Part shown: positions 53,065-63,697 of the stretch, one piece after another
Layout of the letters: every line of letters begins with the position of its first letter
Position numbering within the stretch: position 1 is the stretch's first letter
Assembly (NCBI GenBank): GCA_001931905.2
Contig: MSJI02000914.1
Span: 1 to 64,000, forward strand
DNA: 64,000 nt
Origin: Cladosporium sp. IMV 00045
Lineage: Eukaryota; Ascomycota; Dothideomycetes; Cladosporiales; Cladosporiaceae
Direction: 5' to 3'
Position numbers and translations under genes: made by a program
Notes under the pieces: generated by a model
Seen by the model: only the letters and a program-made list of their open reading frames with translations
Database searches by the model: none
Told to the model about the DNA's origin: nothing

Positions 53065-55484
53065 ATGGACCAGCCTCAAGCGCTGGCGCCTACGCCAGCA
53101 ACTCCACGAGTTGAACAATCATCAGACGATTCGAGAGCTTGTCGGGAGTGTCGCCGTCGAAGAGTCCAGTGTGACGGCGCCATACCCACCTGTGCGGTCT
53201 GCCAAAGATACAGACGCCACTGTCTCTACGACAAATATGGCAAGACTCGATTGACACGAAAGTAGGCGGCCATATGTCCAACCTGCAAAGCCTGATGACC
53301 TGATGGCTAACATACATGCAGGACTCTGACGATCTTGGAACATCGCCTGGAAAGGGCTGAAGCCTTGCTACGGAATCAATATAGCCAGCAACAGATTGCC
53401 GACTTACTGGACGGGAAAGTGACCGCGCCACCCAAAAGCGAACCTTCGCCTTCCGTAAGCAGCACAAGTGCTTTACAACTATCTCATGGCCTGGACCCAG
53501 CCCAGGAGGCGCCCTCATCCGTATCAATAGGCTCAGTTTGGCCTCCACAGTCCGCTATAACGTCGCAACCAGCGTTCACTCTAGAGCCCGGCTTAGCCGA
53601 TGACGCAGGCTCTCTGGAACCGGCCAGTCTCTCGCAGATGACTCCTTCGGGTTCGATCCTGCTACACCAGATGATTTTGAATGGAACGAACAGGAATCTT
53701 CCTATTCTGTCGGCCCGACCGGCGATGCCTCACCTCAGGCAATTATGGATGGCATGGCATCTTTGACTGTTGGTGAACGCCGAGGCTATCTCGGCGCAGT
53801 GTCAGGTGCAGCTCTTCTGCGTCAAGTGTTATCATCTGGGCATCGTGATGGACAAGATGCACAGACTGGAGATCAAGCACAGCAACTCGACACTTTGTTC
53901 CAGCAACGACTGGACCGATCACAGTGGTTCCAGACCCAGTCTATGGTGACGCGTGTAGCGGTCGAGAACCTTTTTGACGCCTTCTTTACATTCTACCACC
54001 CAACATTCCCTATTGTACACGAGCCTACTTTCAGAGCTCAATACGCCGGTGTATTACCCAGACAAGATAACGAAAAATGGGTGATGCTGGCAAACATCGT
54101 TGCTGCACTCGGATCATTCGCTAGCACGCACTGTGCAGATGCCACTGATTTGTCCATCTTCCAATCAGCGCAGAAGACTCTGTTTGCGGACAATCTTGAG
54201 GCTGGCAACTTGACATTGGTACAGGCTTTCGCGTTGTCAGCAACATACTTGCAAAAGCGTAATAAACCCAACACCGGCTACAACTACAGCGGGATCGCCA
54301 TTCGACTGGCTATTGGACTTGGCCTCCACAAGGATTATCCAGAGGGAAGCACATCGCCCTTGCAAATTGAGATTCGACGCAGGGTGTGGTGGACTCTCTG
54401 CGTACTCGATGTTGGCGCCACTGTCACTTACGGAAGGCCACTTGGCTGGCCTCGAGCAGGTACAGATGCCGCACTGCCCAGGAACATACACGAAGAAGTT
54501 AGTAGGAAATTGTCTCTTTCTCCCTTGAAGGTAAACTAACACAGATTTGGTAGGATTTGGTAACGGATTCTGCAACCGTTCCGCCTGAAGTCGACGGCTT
54601 TACCCTCTACACATATCTGCGGGTGCAATCGTCGTATCACCTCAAGACAATGTACATCTACAACCGTCTCATCAACAGGCCCTTCCCAACTGCTGCAGAA
54701 CTGGTGGCTCTAGATGACGAGTATATCGGTTCATGGCTTGCACAAATGCCATCATACTACTCCGTCTATCCGCCTTCGACCTCCAAATACGCTCTCGGTC
54801 TGGGCATTGCGAAGTGGCGATACAGAAACCTTCGAATTGTCATGTACCGCCCATTCTTAGTACGATGGGCTCTGGATCCTATGTCCCAGAACCAGCAGAG
54901 CTCTTCGAGCACGGAGAATCTCGCCGTGTTCAAGTGTCTTGACGCAGCCAAGGAGACTATAATGTCTATTGAAGAATATTGGACAACACGATCACATTCC
55001 AGGCTAGCGGCCTGGTATGTCTTGTGAGTTGAACTTCAAACGTGCAAACTGGGCATGGTGCAGACGCTAACAAACATTCTACAGGTACTTCCTGTTCCAT
55101 GCAACACTCATCCCCCTACACTGCTTGCGCCAAAATCCTCAGCACCCACTCTCGCATGACTGGCGCGCGCAGATTCGCTCGTCAGTGGCAATCATGGACG
55201 CCATGATAGAGCTCACTTCAAACAGCTCGAATTGTCGAGAAATCACGCTCAAATTGTCTTGGCCGCATCTCCAAGAAGAGGAAGAAGTGCCCTTCGATGG
55301 CGGACAGGCAAGCCTGATTCCTGATCTGGGCGATACTGAGGGCGCCGAAGAGATTGACAATTACAATGCGTGGTGTGAGCAGATGAGCACGACCGAAGGA
55401 TCCGTACCGATGTATCAGTGGCCACACGTCGACGAGAACGGAATGGACTTCTTCTTGGGTGCTGGGTTTGGTCGGGGCTACTGA
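53065..55484 (+). CDS. Zn2Cys6 fungal transcription factor
   Basis: Five exons: 53065-53261, 53322 to about 53520, about 53628-54497, 54554-55023 and 55085-55484, roughly 700 aa. The zinc cluster is Cys26, 29, 36, 43, 46 and 53 (CRECRRRRVQCDG, then PTCAVCQRYRRHC). A coiled-coil linker follows (LEHRLERAEALLRNQY). The middle-homology domain (fungal-specific TF) shows VENLFDAFFTFYHPTFPIVH, KRNKPNTGYNYSGIAIRLAIGLGLHKD and RRRVWWTLCVLDVG. The second intron is certain from the frame change before GFDPATPDDFEWNE, but its ends are not: donors at 53455 or 53521 and acceptors at 53608 or 53627 are all possible. As the next gene after the permease and dehydrogenase, it is the likely local regulator. Confidence 0.88.
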
Positions 55485-56393
55485 GATGCATGGAAGACAT
55501 GACTGAGGTTATTGAGATACTGTTAACAGATAATGATACCATTATGAAACCAAAATTGCCCACATAGGCCATCACAGGACCGCATTGACCTCACTGGTTC
55601 AGGCCTCATCCGATATATGCAATGAAGGCTAGCCTCTAAACACTTTGCATATAGCCTCCGAGCAACTTGTGCGAATAGCTCCGACCAGATAAAACAAATT
55701 GTTGCTTCGTTCAAGATAGAACAACCTCCTAACCTTTCAAGATATTGTACCAGGTGGTCGAACCTTACCACTGGTTTTCCGGCTTGCGCCATTTAAACAA
55801 GTCTGTCTGTTTGTATTGATGAGAAGAGAATTTTTGGAAATCTTGACCGTGCAACCTATTCTCTTTCTCCGAGATAATTCATGATTTCAGCATGCTTAAA
55901 TTGAGGGTATGTGCACAAGCGGCATAGAGAGGTCTGATTTCTGGATCGCCTTTCTCCGTGGCATAGGCGTAGGTCAGGTATACTGAAGCTAACAACACTT
56001 ATTACATAACAAATGCCGCAGAGAGACTCAAATTTCGAATCGTATCTCTCGTTAGCCTGATTGGTAGTAATTCAAAGGTACCCGAGTTGACGATACATAT
56101 AGTTATGTTATTGCTAACGCGGGGAGACTATATCTCTAAAGTGCTATCTCTCCTAGAAAAATATTCATTCAGAGATATTAATATCAATAGTATATGCACG
56201 ATTAACACTGAGATTCTAAACGTCAGAATAACCTCTCTCCGCGGGAAAGTAGTAGTTTGGTTGTGTCGAGGTCGCCAGTATATGCACAATTAGCGCGGAG
56301 ATACTCGACATAGACATTCCGTCTCTCTGTAATTCGATGGTGGTTTACATCAACGACCACATAACACGAAATACAACATATCTCACAAAGACC
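55485..56393. other. Intergenic, AT-rich with diverged direct repeats
   Basis: 0.9 kb without a supported gene. The part 56000-56340 is AT-rich and TA-dinucleotide-rich compared with the surroundings and holds the repeat pair described separately, perhaps the worn remnant of a repeated element. Confidence 0.5.
56189..56310. repeat. Diverged 34-bp direct repeat, spacing 88
   Basis: Two copies, 56189-56222 and 56277-56310, both begin AGTATATGCAC and continue RATTARCRC-GAGAT-CT. Differences are mainly A/G and C/T changes, as repeat-induced point mutation would give, though two copies are too few to test it. Confidence 0.6.
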
Positions 56394-57371
56394 ATGTCTT
56401 CAAGAATACTGGACAGGATCCCCGATACCAAAGTTTTCCATTGGGCTCAACGGGAGGATTATGCCGACTTCACTGACTCGCCTCCTCATACTAACAACCG
56501 ACAATCCGCACTCCTCGACCTCCCTCGCGAACTGCGCGACATCATCTACAAGTATTTCCTTCAAGCCCACCGACCATCGCCTCCCAGCCCACCTTTTTCA
56601 GGACCTCGCATATTTCGCCTAGCAGAAGACGAAAATGGCCAGCCCATCCCGCAGAAAGACATCGCCTACCCAGTCAGCATCCCACAAACAAACATCCACG
56701 CCCTCCTACACACCAACCGCTCAATCCGCTCCGAAATCCTCGAACTCGTGGACAAACGCAACCAATCACACGCCTACTTACCCGCCGAGCTGGACCTCAT
56801 GGTAACCGGCTACGTGCTCTACCCGCTTTGGACTCGCCTACCTTGCCTGCCCAGCGGGACAGCCACGTCTCTCGACCTGACCGTCAACATGCGCGTCTTC
56901 AGCGCCGAAGCCTTTCGCACGAACGACGGCTGGCCGCGCCAGCCCGGCGTGGCGTTTCGCTGCTTGCTCACGCTGCTCAATCAGTTCCTCACCTGCGGGC
57001 CGGCTTTTGCTCGCTTGCCGCCGTTGCAGAGGGACTCGTCACGAGAAGTGCACACGCCGTCTATTGACACGCTCACGGTTTGGATGGTGAACTACGATAT
57101 TTACACACCACGAATGTTCCCGCCGGCCGTCTATGAGACGGTCAGGAGGTGTAAGGCGCTGGCTCTTACCGCGGATGTGAGGCCGGCGGTGCGTAGGGTT
57201 AGGGTTGTGGTCGATGATGCTGAGGGGAGGTTTGAGGGGCTTGAGCGGAGGGAGTGGGAATTTGAGGTGCTGGGGGAGTGTGATGAGGATGATCTGTTCG
57301 CGAGGCGGTTGGAGTGGGAGGACATGGGGTTTTCGCTAGGCGAAGAGGGTGCGTGGTTTGATTTTGTGTGA
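56394..57371 (+). CDS. F-box-like (LPRELRDIIY) protein
   Basis: Intronless; 325 aa from the ATG at 56394 (context ACCATGTC). A frame open from an ATG at 56337 would add 19 residues without domain value. The core ALLDLPRELRDIIYKYFLQA is the F-box-like opening. It is followed by a TNIHALLHTNRSIRSEILELV segment (typical lost-partner motif of these fungal proteins), strand-rich sequence (SLDLTVNMRVFSAEAF; DTLTVWMVNYDIY) and a strongly acidic/aromatic C-terminus (RRLEWEDMGF, ending AWFDFV). It belongs to a large uncharacterised Dothideomycete family and shares its first motif with the protein at 42828-43568. Function unknown. Confidence 0.75.
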   Translation: MSSRILDRIPDTKVFHWAQREDYADFTDSPPHTNNRQSALLDLPRELRDIIYKYFLQAHRPSPPSPPFSGPRIFRLAEDENGQPIPQKDIAYPVSIPQTNIHALLHTNRSIRSEILELVDKRNQSHAYLPAELDLMVTGYVLYPLWTRLPCLPSGTATSLDLTVNMRVFSAEAFRTNDGWPRQPGVAFRCLLTLLNQFLTCGPAFARLPPLQRDSSREVHTPSIDTLTVWMVNYDIYTPRMFPPAVYETVRRCKALALTADVRPAVRRVRVVVDDAEGRFEGLERREWEFEVLGECDEDDLFARRLEWEDMGFSLGEEGAWFDFV

Positions 57372-59970
57372 TGGTGAGAATGCTTTGTGGTCATATCTGG
57401 TTCTCGCTACTGGCGATTGTTCTGGGAAGACCCACGACCAAAAGAGTGACACAGGGCTCGTGCGTGATCGAACGAATGGCATTGGCCTGATACGCATGTG
57501 TTGGATGATAACACATCTACCGACAACTCATGAAACAAAGAGCCTCTGCCGCCCATGCCCACGCACGATTCAATGCGTTGCATCGGAGCCTGTAATTACA
57601 ACTCATGCATGTGGAGCATAGGCGAGCTGAGCGGCACAATCGCATATCGTGTTGTTGGAGAAAAGATGTCCGATGCATGTCGACTGCAAGCCAAGGCATC
57701 AGCAGCGGTGAAAACATCCACATGAGGATCTTGCCATATCGCAATCGCTCCATCGCGATGGGCAATCATGCGCCATGCCAATACAAGGGCTGTATAGACC
57801 AGGTCAGGCCTGCCGCAGATATTCCTCCGCGAGCATGGTCACAGGTTGCAGATGCAGATGTTATCCCGTTTTTCCCACATCGCAGACGTACGTGCGTGCA
57901 TGCATCATATATGTATGCACGCATGCGGCGAAAAGGTCGCTACCCGCAGAATGGAACTCTTGGAAGTCGGCCTCTTTCTGTTTCGAGGATACGCATACGG
58001 AAGGGACCCTCAAGCCCCTCCGTCTTGTGCGACGGTATTGCAATATAATGCCGTCGGCACACGGTAATCTCTATGCAGATAGATTGACCGACCTAGATAA
58101 GGGCCAGACTCTGCAATACCAGGCTTTAGCGACGAAGACCGTGGCGTTGCTCAACCAGCTTCATGGCGCTGATGAGGATGCAGTATGGCATTTCACGTGC
58201 TCTGGTCGTACATCCCGATGCCCCGTGCGATCAGCTTGGTATTCTTCCAGTTACGTATGTGACGTATGCACCGCTGCATGTCAATGTTGTGTTTAACCTT
58301 GGCCTTTTTTTGGAGTCTGGATGGGGAGCCGGTGGTGCTGAGTAGAGAAGAGCTAAGCGTGTTGGCTTGCGACAAGCCTGCGAATCCTACGCGGCACATG
58401 GTGACTTCGCACCGTCCCCGCTGATAGTGATGTTAGCACCAGAAGAAAAATCGACAGAGATCGCGGTGGCGGTGTGATGGGCTGATTCTGGTGATGGCAA
58501 TTGTGTTCATGTCATGATATCTTGAGTGCGTCACTGTGTTACGCGATTGCACAGGCGCAGCCGGATCAGATGGCAAAGGGCAAAGCAGCCTCAAAATAAG
58601 CCACCAGCACCGCGTGGGTAGGACAAGCGTGGCTAAACGGCACGACATACGCATAAACAGTATAGGACATTCCAAATGTGCATGCGCCGTTGACGATCTC
58701 CTCGGAGAAAAACATCAACATGCCCTGTCGGACTCTTTTCAGCTTTTCGCGGCTTCCCAAAGGGTGTCCGGTGACAAGAGACAGTGCAGAAGCGGGAGAA
58801 GGTTGGAAGTTTGTGTGTTTGTGTAAGAGAGTTTCCGGCTGACGTGCATTGCGTACGTCCGCCTGTCTCCCCCCTACGTGTACATGGACGTACATACATA
58901 CATGCGTTGGATGCCGGGCGGCGACTGGCGGAACATGTGGGAAGCTTGGGGTGAGGCGGGTTTATTGCAGAGGCAGGGCATGCGTAGTCAGATGTACTCG
59001 GTCGCGCAAGACAGAGTTCATGTGTGTGAGATCCGTCTCATGGCCATCTTGTTTTCACAGAATTGGCACGTGGAAGAGGGGGAAAGAGACGAAACGGCGA
59101 TGAGCGGCGAAACGGTGGCTGATTATAATTGACAGTCGACATATTATCTCGGTAGGACGTGCAAGTAACGGCCGCGGACGAGAGCATCAACAATTACAAT
59201 GGGGAGGGAGGACGATCTCAACAAGCAGGCCAGGCCTTCTCGCCCAAGATGCTGGGCAAAAGATCTTCGGGACCCAATTGTCGTGAGGCCTGGCTCAGCC
59301 TGCCTCACCTGCCACGACCTGCTTGCGTCCTTACGAATCGGGAGTTGCGGGAAGTGTGGGAAGTGCATGACGGGGCGTCCAGGCTGGCGTTCATCCAAAA
59401 GGCTGGTGACCAGTCAGAGTTGTGTTTTGGACGGTGGAGCGATGCCGGGGATGGCTGCAGGTGCCCATGGTGCGTAAGCCTTTGAGCCCTTGAAGCGTCG
59501 TAACCACCGAAAGAGCCTTCTACGCCTGCATTCTTGGGTCCCGTACCTCGTGAAGGTACGGTACCTCTTCCACCAACGCTCCACGCAGTGATTTTCCTTC
59601 TTACTACTCTCCCCCTGTTCTGTTTTCCTCTCTCGCCGTTTGCTACATACTATTGTTTGTTCATTATTCACCACCCTCGCCATCGTTTTTTGTCATTCCT
59701 ATCCGCCTCGCTCCATCCGCCTTACCCGTGCTCCAACTCGAGCCAACCTCATCTCTCCCCGGCACTAAGACATTGCGGGCCCTTGCGGCGGACGCCACCG
59801 GCTGGCCCATTCAAGACGTCAACGGTCGTCGTCATTCCCAGTCGCCAGCCTTCCAGCAGGAAAAATAATACCCTGTTGTCTTCTCCGGCCTGGCAGTCGT
59901 CTGATTATTGCAATTGTTTCGTGACTGTTTTTGCCATTTTTCCATCGTTCAATCCATCACAAACCTCGAA
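57372..59970. other. Intergenic, about 2.6 kb, long protease leader
   Basis: No supported gene. It contains a near-perfect palindrome at 57893-57923 and a 7-bp hairpin (CGTACCT/AGGTACG) at 59542-59560. A pyrimidine-rich stretch, about 59570-59950, is probably the long 5' leader of the aspartic protease. Plus frames 57605-58048 and 59534-60040 lack domains. Confidence 0.55.
57893..57923. repeat. Near-perfect palindrome with 12-bp arms
   Basis: TGCGTGCATGCA (57893-57904) pairs with TGTATGCACGCA (57912-57923) with one mismatch and a 7-base loop. It is built of TGCA/CATG words. Confidence 0.6.
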
Positions 59971-61443
59971 ATGCGAACTTCAATACCCACGATCGCTGCC
60001 GCGGCGACAGCCTTCCTTGGCGCCGACGCCATCAATCTGAAACATCCCCGGCGAGATCTCTCGCCCCGCGTGGTGCAGCATGACATCCGCCGACGAGATG
60101 TCACTGATCCTTTGCGAAGGGATCAAGACCGCCTGCGCAAACGACAATCCTCTGATAAAACCGTCAGAGTAGCCCTGGACAATGAAGAAACATTATACTT
60201 CATGAACGTCACCCTTGGCACCCCCGAACAGGAATTGCAATTACACCTCGACACTGGGAGTAGCGATCTTTGGGTCAACGTGGATACCAGTCAACTGTGC
60301 AGCGAGCGAGATGATCCTTGTAGCGCATCGGGTACTTACAACGCCAATGCCTCATCGTCGTATGCATACATCGACAGCACTTTTAATATCAGCTACGTCG
60401 ATGGCTCTGGATCAGTAGGAGATTACGTCTCCGACACGCTCAAATTTGGGGGAATTACCTTGGAGGAGCAGCAGTTTGGCGTTGGCTATGTATCCAGTTC
60501 AACAGAGGGTATCCTAGGCATCGGATATCCCATCAATGAGGTGGCCGTGGCCTACAATGGCGGAAACCCCTATCCCAATGTTCCCTGGCACTTGGTTCAG
60601 AATGGAGATATCAACAGCAACGCCTACAGCCTGTGGCTCAACGATCTGTCTGCCTCTACTGGATCCATTCTATTTGGTGGAATCAACACCGCCAAGTTTG
60701 AAGGAGAGCTCCAGACCATTCCTATCATCCCGGAGAATGGTGTATACGCCGAATTCGTTATCGCTCTCACCGATGTTGGCGCAAACGGCGAATCCGGCGC
60801 TATTGCTAAGAATATTGCTGTTCCCGTTCTCCTCGATTCCGGAAGCAGTTTGATGTATCTTCCGGATGATATCGCCTATACAATCTTCGACTCTGTCGAC
60901 GCCACTTACCAAGAGGACCAAGGCGCGGCTGTCGTCGACTGCGATCTTCGCTGGGGCACAGGCAGCATCGACTTTACGTTCTCTGGCCCGAAGATCAGTG
61001 TTGGTCTCTCTGAGCTGGTAATCACCGTCGGCACCGAGGCCGGCCAGCCCATTTGCATCCTCGGTGTTTTGCCTGCGGAAGACTCCACACCCGTGCTAGG
61101 CGACACCTTCCTGCGCTCCGCGTACGTTGTCTACGACCTTGACAACAACGAGATTTCCCTCGCACCCACAAATTTCAACGCTACCGGCGACGACAACATT
61201 CTCGAAATCTCCAATGGCTCCGACCCCATTCCCAGCGCCACTGTTGTTCCCAGTCCGGTCACCTCAGTTGCTGGTCTCCAAACCGGAGGTCATATCAATG
61301 GTGGTGGCCCGTCAGGTATTGACGGCGGCGACGGGTTTGGCAGCGGCACGTCATCATCAGAAGCCCTTGCTGCCCCTACGGCTACTTCTGGCTACAGCGC
61401 AGCTCTTATCGGTGCGCTCGGTGTAGCCGTTTACGCCTTATAA
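59971..61443 (+). CDS. GPI-anchored aspartic protease (yapsin/OpsB-like)
   Basis: An intronless 490-aa pepsin-family (A1) enzyme. A signal peptide (MRTSIPTIAAAATAFLGADA) is followed by a basic propeptide ending in KR before QSSDK, a Kex2-type site. The two catalytic motifs are DTGSSDLWV (Asp94) and DSGSSLMYL (Asp289), with the flap region ISYVDGSGSVGDYVSD and the closing VLGDTFLRSAYVVYDLDNNEISLAP. The C-terminal 70 residues are Ser/Thr/Gly-rich and end in a hydrophobic tail (AALIGALGVAVYAL), a GPI signal. Known relatives process or shed cell-wall proteins at basic residues. The ATG at 59971 starts the signal peptide; the frame is open upstream to 59908 but would bury it. Confidence 0.93.
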   Translation: MRTSIPTIAAAATAFLGADAINLKHPRRDLSPRVVQHDIRRRDVTDPLRRDQDRLRKRQSSDKTVRVALDNEETLYFMNVTLGTPEQELQLHLDTGSSDLWVNVDTSQLCSERDDPCSASGTYNANASSSYAYIDSTFNISYVDGSGSVGDYVSDTLKFGGITLEEQQFGVGYVSSSTEGILGIGYPINEVAVAYNGGNPYPNVPWHLVQNGDINSNAYSLWLNDLSASTGSILFGGINTAKFEGELQTIPIIPENGVYAEFVIALTDVGANGESGAIAKNIAVPVLLDSGSSLMYLPDDIAYTIFDSVDATYQEDQGAAVVDCDLRWGTGSIDFTFSGPKISVGLSELVITVGTEAGQPICILGVLPAEDSTPVLGDTFLRSAYVVYDLDNNEISLAPTNFNATGDDNILEISNGSDPIPSATVVPSPVTSVAGLQTGGHINGGGPSGIDGGDGFGSGTSSSEALAAPTATSGYSAALIGALGVAVYAL

Positions 61444-62837
61444 GCCCAAGAGCAGCAATCTTGTTCGTCTCCTTGGAGCACTCGGACGTTTTTCATTTAC
61501 CTTTCCTTTCACTTCTTCCTCTTGCATTATCATCAAGCATATACACCAGCATGGCGTTTTCATCTGTTTTCTTTTCTTTCCAGCAATGGGAGTTTCAGGA
61601 CAAAGCAGCGGCGACTGCAACATCTTTCTCAATCTTTTCTTCTTCCTATACATACATCAACACCTTGGAGACCAACACGACAAGGTCGCACCAAGTGAAA
61701 AGGAGGCGAAAAGGACGCTTCGCTTGACGATTATATCACGATCATTTCTCTTCTTACTGTACAAAGATTTTCCAAAACAATGTTTACAGACCGCATTACT
61801 GTTTATTGCTAATTTCCTTGACCTTTTCTCTCCTTTCCAGTTCAAAGCTGATCATCTAGGAAGAAGAGGTGAAAAATGAGAATGAGGCTTGGACACCAAA
61901 AGATATACATGGTCATACAAACATCGCGTGGTGGCCTGCTTGAGCTCGCACAAAGCTTGGGATTTCATGTCTTCTCGAATGACACCACCATCTCACATAC
62001 GCATTTGGAATAAATTATTGGTTCGGCATCTCTTCTCATCTCATGGTCGCTCACTTTTCTAGCCAATTTCTCTTTTTCCCTTCATTTTCAGAATATGCAC
62101 ACGCTTCATACGTTCATTTTTCAAAAAGAAATCTTCTGAAGGTCTGGTCTTGCATACCAAAGACACCAGCAACACCCCTCAGCTCCAACGCTGATCGATC
62201 ATCACTCTGAACTCAACATCTCGGAACCAAAAACACCCGCCCCGCAGACGACTCCACTCGAGAATCATGTCACTGACTTATGCCAAATATGCAGGGTCAC
62301 GTTCGTCTCCTCCACCGCCTTGCATTATTGTGATCAATCCTGCGCAGGATCTCGAGAGACAATGTAGCTTGAGGCATGCCGGAGTCCTGCTAGCCACTAC
62401 GCTAAACCCATCCTTCCGAGGCGACGCTCCACACTACAACACTATACAGCTGATTTCTGATGATATGGCCATTGACAGCGCTAAGCGCGGAAGTCTTTGA
62501 CAGAATACCTCATTCGCTTGAATCGCTTGTGAGGCTTTGAGTTTGCGGTGTGCATTGGCTTTGAAACACCTTTGCTTCCTCCTCGCAAGCCTTTCAAGCC
62601 TTTAATACTCTCAATCAAACCAGCTCGTCACTCCACTTCATCTCACTTCGCTACTGTTTCTACGTGACCAAAGACCACCTGGCACGGGTTTTGCATATCT
62701 CAGTCAACGACAGGGAAGTTCTACAGACTCTTGGCCGAGAAAATAATTTAGAGAACATTAAAGAACAGAACCTCATCATCTGTCCTTGTGCAATACTTCA
62801 TCGTTGCGATCAACCACGACCTTAATCTGACACCACA
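61444..62837. other. Intergenic, about 1.4 kb
   Basis: Pyrimidine-rich 3' region of the protease and promoter of the dehydrogenase. A 77-codon plus frame (62267-62500) has no recognised domain. On minus, 62415-62345 begins with a tRNA box-A-like stretch but does not fold as a tRNA. Confidence 0.55.
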
Positions 62838-63697
62838 ATGGAAGGAAAAATCGTAGCAATCACCGGCGGAGCCAGCGGGATCGGTCTTGCCCTCGCCAAA
62901 ACGCTGGCCTCTCGCGGAGCTAAATTGAGTATTGCGGACGTCCAGGAAGATCTTCTCACTCAGGCCACGAACACCATCTCCGAACACGTAACGAGCAGCA
63001 CAGAAGCAGCATCCTTCAACGCCAAAGATTCTATCTTGACATCTAAATGCGACGTCCGAGAACTCTCACAAGTCACCGCATGGCTCAAAGCCACAGTCGA
63101 TAAGTTTGGTCGCCTCGACCATGTCGCCAACGTAGCTGGTATTTGGCGTGCGAGCAACATCGACGAGCAGGAAGAGGACGTCTGGGACCTGATTATGGGA
63201 GTCAATCTCAAAGTAAGCTACTTTGCCATCACAATCAACCCCTCACGATGAAACCGAATAGTCACTAACAACCCCCGCCACTCAAACAGGGCACCATGCA
63301 CGTCCTCAAAGAATCCAGCAAACTTCTCCCCTCCAACGCCTCCAGCTCCATCGTTGTCGTCGCCAGTGTCGCCGGCCTATCCGGTCTGGCCGGCCAATCC
63401 GCCTACTGCGCGAGCAAGCACGGCTCGATCGGCCTGGTGCGCTCGGTGGCCAAGGAGCTGGGCCCGCGCGGCATCCGCGTGAACGCCGTCGCGCCGGGCG
63501 TCATTCACACGCCCATGATCGACTTGTGCGACGATACGCTGGGAGAGGGGAGTTCCGCGAACATGGCGAAGATGCTACCTGCCGGCAGGAGGGCGCAGCC
63601 AGAAGAGGTCGCGAAGGTGGTTGCTTTCTTGCTGGGCGAAGAGAGTAGCTATGTTACAGGGAGTGTTTATACGGTTGATGGTGGGTTTGCTTGTTGA
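62838..63697 (+). CDS. Short-chain dehydrogenase/reductase (classical SDR)
   Basis: Exons 62838-63212 and 63290-63697 (77-nt intron, phase 0) encode 260 aa. Classical SDR marks: TGGASGIG (9-16) for the dinucleotide, Asp in LSIADVQED after the second strand favouring NAD over NADP, CDVREL, NVAGIW in place of NNAG, catalytic Ser in VVASVAGLSG, YCASK holding catalytic Tyr and Lys, and the closing VAPGVIHTP and YVTGSVYTVDGGFAC. No targeting signal. The family oxidises alcohols or reduces ketones; the substrate is not evident. No partner genes are in view, as the window ends 300 bases downstream. Confidence 0.92.

Noticed and set aside
48296..55484. Secondary-metabolite biosynthetic cluster
   Set aside because: No polyketide synthase, peptide synthetase, terpene cyclase or P450 is present; the grouping resembles nutrient catabolism.
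55990..56340. Intact transposon or LTR
   Set aside because: No transposase or polymerase reading, no target-site duplication or terminal repeats of adequate length; at most a remnant.
59199..59477. Plus frame with several CxxC pairs upstream of the protease
   Set aside because: CxxC spacing fits no zinc finger, the start lacks context, and the stretch lies in a long non-coding leader region.
62342..62415. tRNA-like sequence on minus with a box-A-like TAGCGTAGTGGCTAGC
   Set aside because: No acceptor-stem pairing, no proper anticodon arm and a poor box B; not a tRNA.
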